From NCBI GenBank assembly GCA_900544065.1, contig UQTR01000017.1, positions 1 to 27,865 on the forward strand: 27,865 nucleotides of DNA. Reading direction: 5' to 3'. Shown in pieces: positions 21,657 through 27,865 of this stretch. This DNA is from an uncultured Collinsella sp. (GTDB lineage Bacteria > Actinomycetota > Coriobacteriia > Coriobacteriales > Coriobacteriaceae). The notes under the pieces were generated by a model that made no database searches, was not told the DNA's origin, and was given only the letters and a program-made list of their open reading frames with translations. Within the stretch, counting starts at the first letter, position 1. Every line of letters starts with the position of its first letter. The translations under genes were made by a program, and so were the position numbers.

Positions 21657-23477
21657 ATGTCCGTTGAGGTCATGAGGTCTGTGATCGAGGCCGCCGAGGG
21701 CCGCGTGCCCGTCGACACGCTGTTTATCAATGCGCAGATTGTCGACGTGTATGGCCAGCGTGTGGCGCCCGGCAGCGTTGCCGTCAAGGACGGTGTGATC
21801 GTCGGCGTGCTCTACGATGGTCGCGACGATGCTGCCGGCACCTACGAGGCTGCCGAGGTCATTGACTGCCAGGGCCGCTATCTCGCCCCCGGCTTTATCG
21901 ACGGACATCTGCACATTGAGTCCTCGAACATCCGTCCCGCCGAGTATGCGCGCATGGCCGCGACGCGCGGTACCACCACCGCCATTGCCGACAGCCACGA
22001 GATCGCCAACGTGGCGGGGCTCGACGGCCTGCGCTTTATGATCGAGGACGGTCGCCGCGCGCCCATTTCCATCAAGTACATGATGCCCTCATGCGTGCCC
22101 GCGCTGCCCGATGAGCAAGCGGGCGCTGTGATTACCGCTGCTGACATGCAGGCGTTTTTTGCCGAGCATCCGGGCGACGTTTTTGGCCTGGGCGAGATGA
22201 TGAACCTGCCGGGCGTCTTTATGGCCGATCCCGAGACCTGCGCTCGCATCGATGCTGCCAACCAGACGCCGTCCAAGCAGGTTGACGGTCACGCGCCGCT
22301 CGTTGCCGGCAAGGACCTCAACGCCTATGCCGCAGCAGGTATTATCGCTGACCATGAGTCGACGATTCCCGAGGAGGCACTCGACAAGCTGTCTCGCGGC
22401 ATGTACGTGATGCTGCGCGAAGGTACGTGCAGCCATGACCTGGCCAACCTGTCGCCGATGCTGCTGGAGAATCCTGCCCGTGCCCGCCGTTGCTGCTTTG
22501 CGACTGACGACTGTGCTCCCTTCGACGCGCTTGCGACCGGCATGATCGATAACGCCTGCCGCGTGGCGATTGAGGCCGGTATCGACCCCGTGGTCGCTAT
22601 CTCTATGGCGTCCCTGTCCACGGCCGAGGTGTTTGGCCTGGACCACGGTTGCCGCGACCCGCACGAGCTGCGTGGCGCCATCGCCCCGGGCAAGCGTGCC
22701 GACCTGCTGGTACTCAACGACCTGACGTTTGCCACGGCTCCGCATCGCGTGTATGCCGCCGGTGCCCTGGTGGCGCAGGACGGTACCTTTGTGGGCGAGA
22801 TTGCACCCGAGATGGCCGAGGTTGCGGCCCTTGCCGATGAGCTGCGCGCCTCCGTTAAGCTGCCGAAGCTTTCGCTCGACGTATTCGACTATGCCTTTAA
22901 GCCGGGCGAGGCCGTGATTGACGTGGTGCCGGGTAAGGCCATCACGGGCATGGCTCGCCCCGAGAGCGCCGAGGGCCTGCGCCGCATTATGCTGATCGAG
23001 CGCCACGGCCGCGGTGTGTCGCTGCAGGCCGAGGGCGCCGACGGTGATGGCCCTGCGGGCCTGGGTCTTGTCGGCAAGCACATCGGTCGCGGCTGGGTGC
23101 GTGGCTTCACCATCACCGGTGGCGCCATTGCCTCCACAATCGGCCACGACTCGCACAACGTGTGCGTCGTGGGTGATAACGCTGCCGATATGATGGCGGC
23201 TGTTGAGGCTGTGGGCCAGGGTGGTCACGTGCTGGTGCGCAACGGCGAGGTCGTGGCGCGCATTCCGCTGGCGCTCGGCGGTCTGATGAGCGAAGGCACG
23301 GCCGAGGACGTTGCCGCGCAGCACGACGACTTTATGGTCAAGGCACGCGCTATGGGTATTGAGCCGCCGCTCGACCCCATCATGGGCATCATCTTCCTGC
23401 CCCTGCCGGTTATCCCGACGCTCCGCATCCGCCCCGAGGGCATGTTCGACGTCACGACCTTCACCTACGCCGACTAG
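21657..23477 (+). CDS. ade: adenine deaminase
   Basis: A 606-residue adenine deaminase (adenine + water to hypoxanthine + ammonia), a metal-dependent amidohydrolase of purine salvage and breakdown. The metal-binding HLH (84-86) within GFIDGHLHIESSN, ADSHEIANVAG (H114), VDGHAPLVAGKDLNAY and ATDDCAPFD are visible; the C-terminal half has the family-specific TIGHDSHNVCVVGDN. ATG at 21657 is used because AAAGGAG precedes it; extending to 21513 would translate through the terminator hairpin. Its hypoxanthine product could feed a molybdenum hydroxylase of the type served by yqeC-yqeB-xdhC, an inference. The TAG stop lies in a repeat. Confidence 0.95.
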   Translation: MSVEVMRSVIEAAEGRVPVDTLFINAQIVDVYGQRVAPGSVAVKDGVIVGVLYDGRDDAAGTYEAAEVIDCQGRYLAPGFIDGHLHIESSNIRPAEYARMAATRGTTTAIADSHEIANVAGLDGLRFMIEDGRRAPISIKYMMPSCVPALPDEQAGAVITAADMQAFFAEHPGDVFGLGEMMNLPGVFMADPETCARIDAANQTPSKQVDGHAPLVAGKDLNAYAAAGIIADHESTIPEEALDKLSRGMYVMLREGTCSHDLANLSPMLLENPARARRCCFATDDCAPFDALATGMIDNACRVAIEAGIDPVVAISMASLSTAEVFGLDHGCRDPHELRGAIAPGKRADLLVLNDLTFATAPHRVYAAGALVAQDGTFVGEIAPEMAEVAALADELRASVKLPKLSLDVFDYAFKPGEAVIDVVPGKAITGMARPESAEGLRRIMLIERHGRGVSLQAEGADGDGPAGLGLVGKHIGRGWVRGFTITGGAIASTIGHDSHNVCVVGDNAADMMAAVEAVGQGGHVLVRNGEVVARIPLALGGLMSEGTAEDVAAQHDDFMVKARAMGIEPPLDPIMGIIFLPLPVIPTLRIRPEGMFDVTTFTYAD

Positions 23478-23521
23478 TCATCGGGGACGTTCTTAAACGG
23501 CTAGTCATTGGGGACACTCTT
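23474..23521. repeat. tandem CTAGTCAT-GGGGAC repeat after ade
   Basis: Two 21-bp units, 23474-23494 and 23501-23521, share CTAGTCAT, GGGGAC and TCTT with four differences. The first contains the ade stop codon (23475-23477). A third, inverted copy with one mismatch to unit 2 lies at 24543-24562. Confidence 0.75.
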
Positions 23522-23548
23522 TGACGTGTTGCCTGGCGCTGCGAATGT

Positions 23549-23585
23549 GGGACCCCTGGCGCGCGTGAGCTATTTGCCAGGTCCT
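23549..23585 (+). promoter_or_regulatory. hairpin in HAD gene leader
   Basis: GGACC followed by TGGC pairs with GCCA followed by GGTCC, with one bulge and a loop of about 15 bases. It is the upstream one of two hairpins in the 206-bp gap ahead of the HAD gene. Confidence 0.5.
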
Positions 23586-23616
23586 TGTAACGTTTGCGCC
23601 CGCGGAGTCTTACCTG

Positions 23617-23681
23617 AGCTCCCTTTGGGTACGTTGGAATTGGATACACGTTCGATTCCAACAAGCCCGAAGGGAGCTTTT
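23617..23681 (+). promoter_or_regulatory. terminator-like hairpin covering the HAD ribosome-binding site
   Basis: AGCTCCCTT (23617-23625) pairs with AAGGGAGCT (23670-23678), GGG with CCC, and GTTGGAAT (23633-23640) with ATTCCAAC (23655-23662). TTTTCT follows and the ATG is at 23684. The only ribosome-binding site, AGGGAG (23671-23676), is inside the 3' arm, so folding would hide it. It could also end transcripts coming from ade. Confidence 0.65.
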
Positions 23682-23683
23682 CT

Positions 23684-24478
23684 ATGTTTAAACTGATTGC
23701 ATCCGATATGGACGGCACGTTGCTTGACGAAAACAGCCAGGTGCCTCCCGAGACCTACGAACTGATTCTGGCGCTACACGAGCATGGCGTGCATTTTGCC
23801 GCATCGTCAGGCCGCCGCTACGATCGCCTGTGCGAGTTCTTTGCGCCCGTTCGCGACAAGATGGACTTTGTCGCCGCTAACGGTGCCCAGGTCTACGCCG
23901 ACGGCAAAATGGTAGACCGTGAGGTGTATTCGCACCTGGCGATTCGAAGGCTCGCCCAGGCTGTCGCGACGTTTCCCAATCTGCATCTTGCGCTTTTTGA
24001 CCGAACCAAGTCCTTCCTGCTCGATGACGAGTGCAAGTTCGTGCGTGAGGTCGATAAGGACCTTCCCAATGCCGAGCGTATTTGGGAGCTGCCCGATCCC
24101 AGCGTAAATATCATCAAGGCGAGTATCTTTTGCGATGACGGTGTCGTTATGGACAGCGCCTACGTGCTACAGCGTGAACTTGGCCAGCTCTTTACTTTTG
24201 CACCTTCGGGCAACGCGTGGATCGATGCCATGCAGCCCGGTGTGTCGAAGGCCTCGGGCATCGCACAGCTCGCGGAGCATTACGGCATTGGACGCGACGA
24301 GATCATGGCGTTTGGCGACTCGATGAACGACTACGAGATCATTCGCTTTGTCGGCACGGGCTGCGCGATGGAAAACGCGCGCCCCGCGCTCAAAGCGGTT
24401 GCCGATCGCGTGGTGGGTCGTAACCGCGACCACGCTGTCCAGCAGGAACTCCGCCGTGTTCTGGAGAGCCTCGCCTAA
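23684..24478 (+). CDS. Cof-type HAD-IIB family hydrolase
   Basis: A 264-residue cytoplasmic HAD phosphatase of the Cof subfamily, which typically dephosphorylates sugar phosphates, flavin or pyridoxal phosphates; the substrate cannot be told from sequence. Motif I is SDMDGTLLD with the nucleophile D8 and acid D10, motif II is in AASSGR (Ser about residue 46), and motif IV is FGDSMNDYEI near residue 210. A C2B cap lies between. The gene is flanked by inverted copies of a 20-bp repeat (23502-23521 and 24543-24562) and faces another HAD gene. Its ribosome-binding site lies in a hairpin, unusual for such an enzyme. Confidence 0.9.
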   Translation: MFKLIASDMDGTLLDENSQVPPETYELILALHEHGVHFAASSGRRYDRLCEFFAPVRDKMDFVAANGAQVYADGKMVDREVYSHLAIRRLAQAVATFPNLHLALFDRTKSFLLDDECKFVREVDKDLPNAERIWELPDPSVNIIKASIFCDDGVVMDSAYVLQRELGQLFTFAPSGNAWIDAMQPGVSKASGIAQLAEHYGIGRDEIMAFGDSMNDYEIIRFVGTGCAMENARPALKAVADRVVGRNRDHAVQQELRRVLESLA

Positions 24479-24624
24479 TCCGGCAGATGGGGATGTTCCC
24501 TTTCTGCCGGCAGTGGGGGACAGTCCTTGCAGCTTTTTCGCGAAGAGTGTCCCCAACGACTACTGTGACCAGGGTAGCTAATTTGGGACGGGGCTATTTT
24601 AGCTACCCTGCCGGGTTGATGCTG
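24479..24624. repeat. palindrome-rich gap between convergent HAD genes
   Basis: The gap holds CCGGCAGA (24480-24487) pairing with TCTGCCGG (about 24503-24510), a GGGGACA/TGTCCCC pair (about 24516-24522 and 24548-24554), the inverted 20-bp repeat (24543-24562) and copy 2 of the 39-bp palindrome (24571-24609). These are likely bidirectional transcription stops and repeat-family remnants. No gene is present. Confidence 0.7.
24571..24609. repeat. 39-bp palindromic repeat, copy 2
   Basis: The arms AGGGTAGCTAA and TTAGCTACCCT enclose TTTGGGACGGGGC. It is in the opposite orientation to copy 1 at 43-81, with 36 of 39 bases matching and a compensatory change in the outermost pair. It lies just past the end of the minus-strand HAD gene. 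Confidence 0.85.
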
Positions 24625-25467
24625 CTAGGCGAGGGCGGCCATGATGGTGCGGGCGACGCCGTCGTGGTCGTTGTCGTATTCGGTGATGGCGTCGGCGGCC
24701 TCGCGATCCTCGGGCTCGGCGTTGATCATGGCCATGCCGTGGCCCGCTGCCTGCAGCATGGGAATGTCGTTGATGTTGTCGCCGAACGCCCAGGCGTCGG
24801 CGAGACGCTCACCCAGGTGCTCGCATAGCCACGTGAGGGCCGTTCCCTTGGTGGCGCCTTCGCCCATAACCTCGATATTCATGGCGTACGAACGCGTGAC
24901 CTCAATGCCTCCGAGCTTGTCGAGCGCCGCCGCGATGGCGTCGCGATCGGCCGGGTCGTGCCAGTACATGGCGATGCGTTCGAGCGTCTCGACTTCGTCG
25001 ATCTTGCTGTCGATATCCATGTCGATCGGTGTTCGTGTGCGCTTGAGCGAAGCCGCGATGTGGGGATCGCCGCCGCAGAACTCATCTAGGCGCCCGTAAA
25101 GCGAACGGGGGAGGAAACACTGTCCATCCGCGAAGATATCGAAGGTCACATCGTGGCCGGCGGCAATGCGATGGATGCGGTGGGCAATGCCGCAATCGAG
25201 CGGACGGCTCAAGATGCACGTGGCGCGCGAGGCGTCGGTGGGCACATCGTCGTCGAGCTGCCAGACGCTGGCGCCGTTGGCGCAGACTGCGTAGTGCACG
25301 GCGGGATGGGCGAGAATGGGCTCAAAGATGCCCGACAGCGGACGCCCCGTGCAGGGAACAAACTCGATGCCACGACGTGCGAGCTCGTCGAGCATTGTCC
25401 AGGTGGCATCGCTCATCTGCTTATCGCTCGTCAGCAGCGTCCCATCCATATCGGAAAACACAATCAT
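24625..25467 (-). CDS. Cof-type HAD-IIB family hydrolase
   Basis: A 280-residue HAD phosphatase of the same subfamily as its convergent neighbour but clearly different in sequence. Motif I is FSDMDGTLLTSD (D6, D8), motif II CTGRPLSG (Thr about residue 40), and motif IV FGDNINDIPM near residue 232, with a cap domain between. The ATG at 25467 has AAAGGG about 9 bases upstream. It lies downstream of the citrate synthase gene, with a terminator between them, so a separate promoter is likely. Substrate unknown. It could be an ancient duplicate of the other HAD gene, but the low similarity argues against a recent one. Confidence 0.9.
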   Translation of the reverse strand: MIVFSDMDGTLLTSDKQMSDATWTMLDELARRGIEFVPCTGRPLSGIFEPILAHPAVHYAVCANGASVWQLDDDVPTDASRATCILSRPLDCGIAHRIHRIAAGHDVTFDIFADGQCFLPRSLYGRLDEFCGGDPHIAASLKRTRTPIDMDIDSKIDEVETLERIAMYWHDPADRDAIAAALDKLGGIEVTRSYAMNIEVMGEGATKGTALTWLCEHLGERLADAWAFGDNINDIPMLQAAGHGMAMINAEPEDREAADAITEYDNDHDGVARTIMAALA

Positions 25468-25492
25468 TTGATGCAGCCCTTTCTACTGGCAT

Positions 25493-25530
25493 AAAAAGCG
25501 TGGCCGAGGGCTTGGGTCCCTGGCCACGCT
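25493..25530 (-). terminator. terminator of the citrate synthase gene
   Basis: Read on the minus strand, AGCGTGGCC pairs with GGCCACGCT (25522-25530 and 25497-25505), with an inner GGG/CCC pair, followed by a T-run (A residues at 25493-25497). Confidence 0.92.
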
Positions 25531-25553
25531 CGAGTTCTATAACGGTCCGCGTC

Positions 25554-26972
25554 CTAGCGGTCGGCGAGCGGCTTGTACTCCAGCGGCTCGATCACCGGAC
25601 GATAGGCGGGGCGGATGATACGGTGCGCGCAGAAGAGCTCTTCCATGCGGTGCGCCGACCAGCCGGCCATGCGGGCGACGGCGAATAGCGGCGTAAAGAG
25701 CGTCTCGGGCACGCCGAGCATCTTGTAGATAAAGCCCGTGTACAGGTCGATGTTGGCGCAGATGGGCTTGGTCATGCCGTGGTCGCGCATGACCTGGGGT
25801 GCCAGGCGCTCGATACGCTCGATGAGTGCGAACTCTTCGCCCAAGTCCTTCTTGGCTGCCAGTGAGCGCGCGTAACGGCGGCAGACCTCGGCGCGCGGGT
25901 CGCTGAGCGTATAGACGGCGTGGCCCATGCCGTAGATGAGGCCCGTGCCGTCGAAGGCCTGCTTGTCGAGGATCTTGCCCAGGTAGGCCGCGACCTCGTC
26001 CTCGTCCTCCCAGTTGGAGACATGCGCGCGGATGTCCTCGTGCATAGACACGACCTTGGCATTGGCGCCGCCGTGGCGCGGGCCCTTGAGCGAGCCGATA
26101 GCCGCGGCGTAGGCGGAATACGGGTCGGTGGCCGAAGACGACAGCACGCGGCAAGCGAAGGTGGAGTTGTTGCCGCCGCCGTGCTCGGCATGCAGCATGA
26201 GCATAACGTCGAGCAGCATCGCCTCATCGCGGGTGAACGCCATGCCGCCGCGCAGGACCTGTAGGATGGTCTCGGCGGTGGAGAGGCCGGGCGTGGGGTG
26301 CGGCACGTGAACCTCGGAGCCGCGAAGCTTGGCGACCGAGGCCATGTGTGCGAAGGCGGCGATGCGCGGGAGACGTGCGAGCATGGAAATGGCGACGTCG
26401 ATTTCGTGCTCGGGCGTGATCACGTCTGGTTCGGCATCGAAGGCGTAGAGCAGCAGCACGGCGCGCTGAAGCACGTTCATGATGCTCGACGACACCGTGG
26501 TCATGGGAAACTCTTTGACGTACTCGTCGCTCAGATGTCTAAAGGCACCTAGGCGCTCGCAGAAGCCGTCGAGCTCTTCCTTGTTGGGCAGCGAACCCGT
26601 GATAAGCAGATAGGCGACTTCTTCGTAGCCGTAGCGATTCTCGGCCTGGGCATTGTTGACCAGATCCTCGATGCTGTAGCCGCGAAGCGTGAGCTTGCCC
26701 TGATCGGGCACGACCTTTCCGTCGACCTTGTTGTAGCCGTGCACATCCGAGATACGAGTGAGGCCCGCGACCACGCCCGAGCCGTCGGCATTGCGCAGGC
26801 CGCGCTTGACATTGTGCTCTTCGAACAAGCCCTCGTCATAAGGGTCGGTCGGCAGGCCGTGGTAGAGGCTTTCGCTCTCAGGCGAAATCTGGCGGCTTGC
26901 TTCGTAATCCAGAACCAGTCGGCTCAAGTGGTCATCGAAGCGGTAATAGATTTTCTTGGCGTCGTAGGCCAT
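25554..26972 (-). CDS. citrate synthase
   Basis: A 472-residue citrate synthase (oxaloacetate + acetyl-CoA to citrate), cytoplasmic. The catalytic residues are H264 in HAEHGGGN, H351 in GMGHAVY and D409 in NIDLYTG, with GPRHGGAN at 298-305. It is longer than the usual 370-440 residues, mostly because of an N-terminal region of about 60 residues. It belongs to the long type found in anaerobic Gram-positives. The ATG follows GAGAGGAG. It lies 77 bases downstream of the ACT-domain gene, probably in the same transcript. No aconitase or isocitrate dehydrogenase is nearby. Confidence 0.95.
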   Translation of the reverse strand: MAYDAKKIYYRFDDHLSRLVLDYEASRQISPESESLYHGLPTDPYDEGLFEEHNVKRGLRNADGSGVVAGLTRISDVHGYNKVDGKVVPDQGKLTLRGYSIEDLVNNAQAENRYGYEEVAYLLITGSLPNKEELDGFCERLGAFRHLSDEYVKEFPMTTVSSSIMNVLQRAVLLLYAFDAEPDVITPEHEIDVAISMLARLPRIAAFAHMASVAKLRGSEVHVPHPTPGLSTAETILQVLRGGMAFTRDEAMLLDVMLMLHAEHGGGNNSTFACRVLSSSATDPYSAYAAAIGSLKGPRHGGANAKVVSMHEDIRAHVSNWEDEDEVAAYLGKILDKQAFDGTGLIYGMGHAVYTLSDPRAEVCRRYARSLAAKKDLGEEFALIERIERLAPQVMRDHGMTKPICANIDLYTGFIYKMLGVPETLFTPLFAVARMAGWSAHRMEELFCAHRIIRPAYRPVIEPLEYKPLADR

Positions 26973-27049
26973 GCGCGCTCCTCTCCGGGCCGCATCGGGG
27001 TGGCTTGCATGGGCATGCGCGCGTCAGGCTATCCCCGGCGGCCTGTTCG

Positions 27050-27337
27050 CTACAGGCGGTACATAAAGTTGAAGACGTCCTCGCGCTGGATGGACACGTT
27101 GACGCCCGAAAGCTCGCCGGCCTCGGCCAGCGCCTTCTGCAGCTCGGCGAAGTCGAGCTTGGACTCGGCGGTATCGGCCAGCATGGTCATGGTGAAGATG
27201 TCCTCGATAATGGACTGCGTGATGTCGCGGATGTCGACGTTGGCCTCGCCTAGGACACGGGTGACGCCGGCGACGATACCGGGGCGGTTCTTGCCAAGGA
27301 CGGTGATGACGATGCGGGAGGACGAGATCTCGGCCAT
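27050..27337 (-). CDS. ACT domain-containing protein (UPF0237 type)
   Basis: A 95-residue stand-alone ACT-domain protein. ACT domains bind amino acids or other small molecules and control enzymes. GKNRPGIVAGVTRVLGEANV (15-34) is the ligand-binding turn and helix; IRDITQSIIEDIFTM follows. Members of this group usually precede a UPF0210/PFL-family gene; here the next gene is citrate synthase instead, which may mean the pair is coregulated or that the ACT protein senses a metabolite of that pathway. The ATG follows AAAGGG. Confidence 0.88.
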   Translation of the reverse strand: MAEISSSRIVITVLGKNRPGIVAGVTRVLGEANVDIRDITQSIIEDIFTMTMLADTAESKLDFAELQKALAEAGELSGVNVSIQREDVFNFMYRL

Positions 27338-27529
27338 GGGAAACCCTTTCGCGTGATTGCGGCGCGCGCGGGGCGCTCCGCTACGGTACAGTGTTCATCA
27401 TTGTACCTGTCTGGCGCAAAAAAGGCGCGCTCGCTGCGGCGTTACACGTCTGCAACATGGGAGAAGGGGCAACAGGGTGCGTGTCCGCTGCGGTTGGCCA
27501 CGCCGTGTTGCACAAAGACCGTGAACCTT

Positions 27530-27558
27530 TTGTGGGACGCGCGGCGCTGTGGTACCAT
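27530..27558 (+). promoter_or_regulatory. rpmE promoter
   Basis: TTGTGG (27530-27535) and TACCAT (27553-27558) are 17 bp apart, which places the transcript start near 27565, about 78 nt ahead of rpmE. Confidence 0.6.
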
Positions 27559-27565
27559 AGCCGAG

Positions 27566-27642
27566 TTTGTTGTCTTGGTCGGAAACCAAGACGCCTTATG
27601 CGCTGATCGGTAACCAGCGCCTGACCAATAAGGAGTCCTACC
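27566..27642 (+). ncRNA. structured rpmE leader (L31-type cis-regulatory RNA)
   Basis: Two hairpins follow each other: GTCTTGGT-cggaa-ACCAAGAC (27572-27592) and GCGCTG-atcggtaac-CAGCGC (27600-27620). Their loop sides share a TCGG-A-ACC motif (TCGGAAACC and TCGGTAACC). The ribosome-binding site AAGGAG follows. Leaders of L31 genes are known autoregulatory RNA families in several bacterial groups, Coriobacteriia among them to my recollection; the match to any one family was not tested. Confidence 0.6.
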
Positions 27643-27844
27643 ATGAAGCAGGGTATCCATCCCCAGTATGTCGAGTGCACGGTGACGTGCTCCTGCGGCA
27701 ACACCTTCAAGACGCACGCTACCGTGTCCGAGATGAAGGTCGAGCTTTGCAACGAGTGCCACCCGTTCTACACCGGCCAGCAGAAGTTCGTCGACACCGG
27801 TGGACGCGTCCAGCGCTTCGCCGACAAGTTCGGCTCCGCCAAGG
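27643..27844 (+). CDS. rpmE: 50S ribosomal protein L31, zinc-binding (3' truncated)
   Basis: The first 67 residues of L31, whose usual length is about 68-80, so nearly the whole protein is present; the stop is lost to the contig end. The zinc ligands C16, C18, C36 and C39 are all present (CSCGNTF and CNECHPFYTG), defining the zinc (C-plus) type that zinc-starved cells usually replace with a Cys-free paralogue. L31 bridges the two subunits at the central protuberance. The ATG follows AAGGAG. The last bases of its frame run into adapter from 27845. Confidence 0.96.
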
Positions 27845-27865
27845 CTGTCTCTTATACACATCTCC
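27845..27865. other. Nextera transposase adapter (sequencing artefact)
   Basis: The 19-bp mosaic end in reverse orientation plus two further adapter bases. It is library sequence joined to the end of rpmE. Confidence 0.97.

Larger units (their letters stand above)
27338..27642. other. 305-bp divergent gap between the ACT gene and rpmE
   Basis: No gene was found. On the minus strand TACAAT (27400-27405) may be the -10 of the ACT-citrate synthase transcript and lies within a GGTACA/TGTACC dyad (27385-27390 and 27402-27407). A TGCAACA/TGTTGCA dyad (27451-27457 and 27506-27512) spans the middle. The right end holds the rpmE promoter and leader. Confidence 0.55.

Noticed and set aside
23633..23662. 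T-arm-like GTTCGATTCC suggesting a tRNA fragment
   Set aside because: It lies in the loop and arm of a longer hairpin, with no acceptor, D or anticodon arms around it.

Overview
The window is a high-GC bacterial contig, almost entirely coding, with actinobacterial-type ribosomal proteins. The r-protein/secY/adk/map/infA/rpoA order, zinc-type S14, L36 and L31, a zinc-lid adenylate kinase, selenium-dependent molybdenum hydroxylase accessory genes and numerous short GC-rich palindromes between genes point to a gut Coriobacteriia, most likely a Collinsella-type organism. That assignment comes from protein character and context and was not tested by a search. Bases 1-32 and 27845-27865 are untrimmed Nextera transposase adapter, so the genuine genomic sequence is about 33-27844.

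Layout. (1) 43-2854: yqeC (minus) diverges from yqeB-xdhC (plus), a maturation set for selenium-dependent molybdenum hydroxylases, closed by a long palindromic terminator. (2) 2855-12984: the distal spc operon and alpha operon, rplE-rpsN-rpsH-rplF-rplR-rpsE-rpmD-rplO-secY-adk-map, then infA-rpmJ-rpsM-rpsK-rpsD-rpoA-rplQ. It begins abruptly at rplE, without rplN/rplX in front, and is divided after map by a 131-bp near-perfect palindrome followed by a new promoter. A UUCG-capped terminator ends it. (3) 13020-15699: truA, a glycosyltransferase-like gene and argR. (4) 15743-18005: a class A penicillin-binding protein on the minus strand with a low-complexity Thr/Gly/Pro tail. (5) 18168-23477: a U32-family protein, tyrS and adenine deaminase (ade). 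(6) 23478-25467: two Cof-type HAD phosphatases facing each other across a palindrome-rich gap. (7) 25554-27337: an ACT-domain protein and a long citrate synthase on the minus strand. (8) rpmE (L31), cut by the contig end just before its stop, behind a structured leader.

How it works together: most of the window is translation and secretion core (ribosomal proteins, SecY, Adk, Map, IF-1, RNA polymerase alpha, TruA, TyrRS, L31). The accessory parts touch purine and selenium-molybdenum metabolism (yqeC/yqeB/xdhC, ade), arginine control (argR), peptidoglycan synthesis (PBP) and central carbon (citrate synthase). No transposase, prophage, CRISPR array, tRNA or rRNA was seen. The most unusual content is non-coding: several palindromic elements, three of which contain the stop codon of the preceding gene (yqeC, map, ade), and a hairpin that takes in the ribosome-binding site of one HAD gene.
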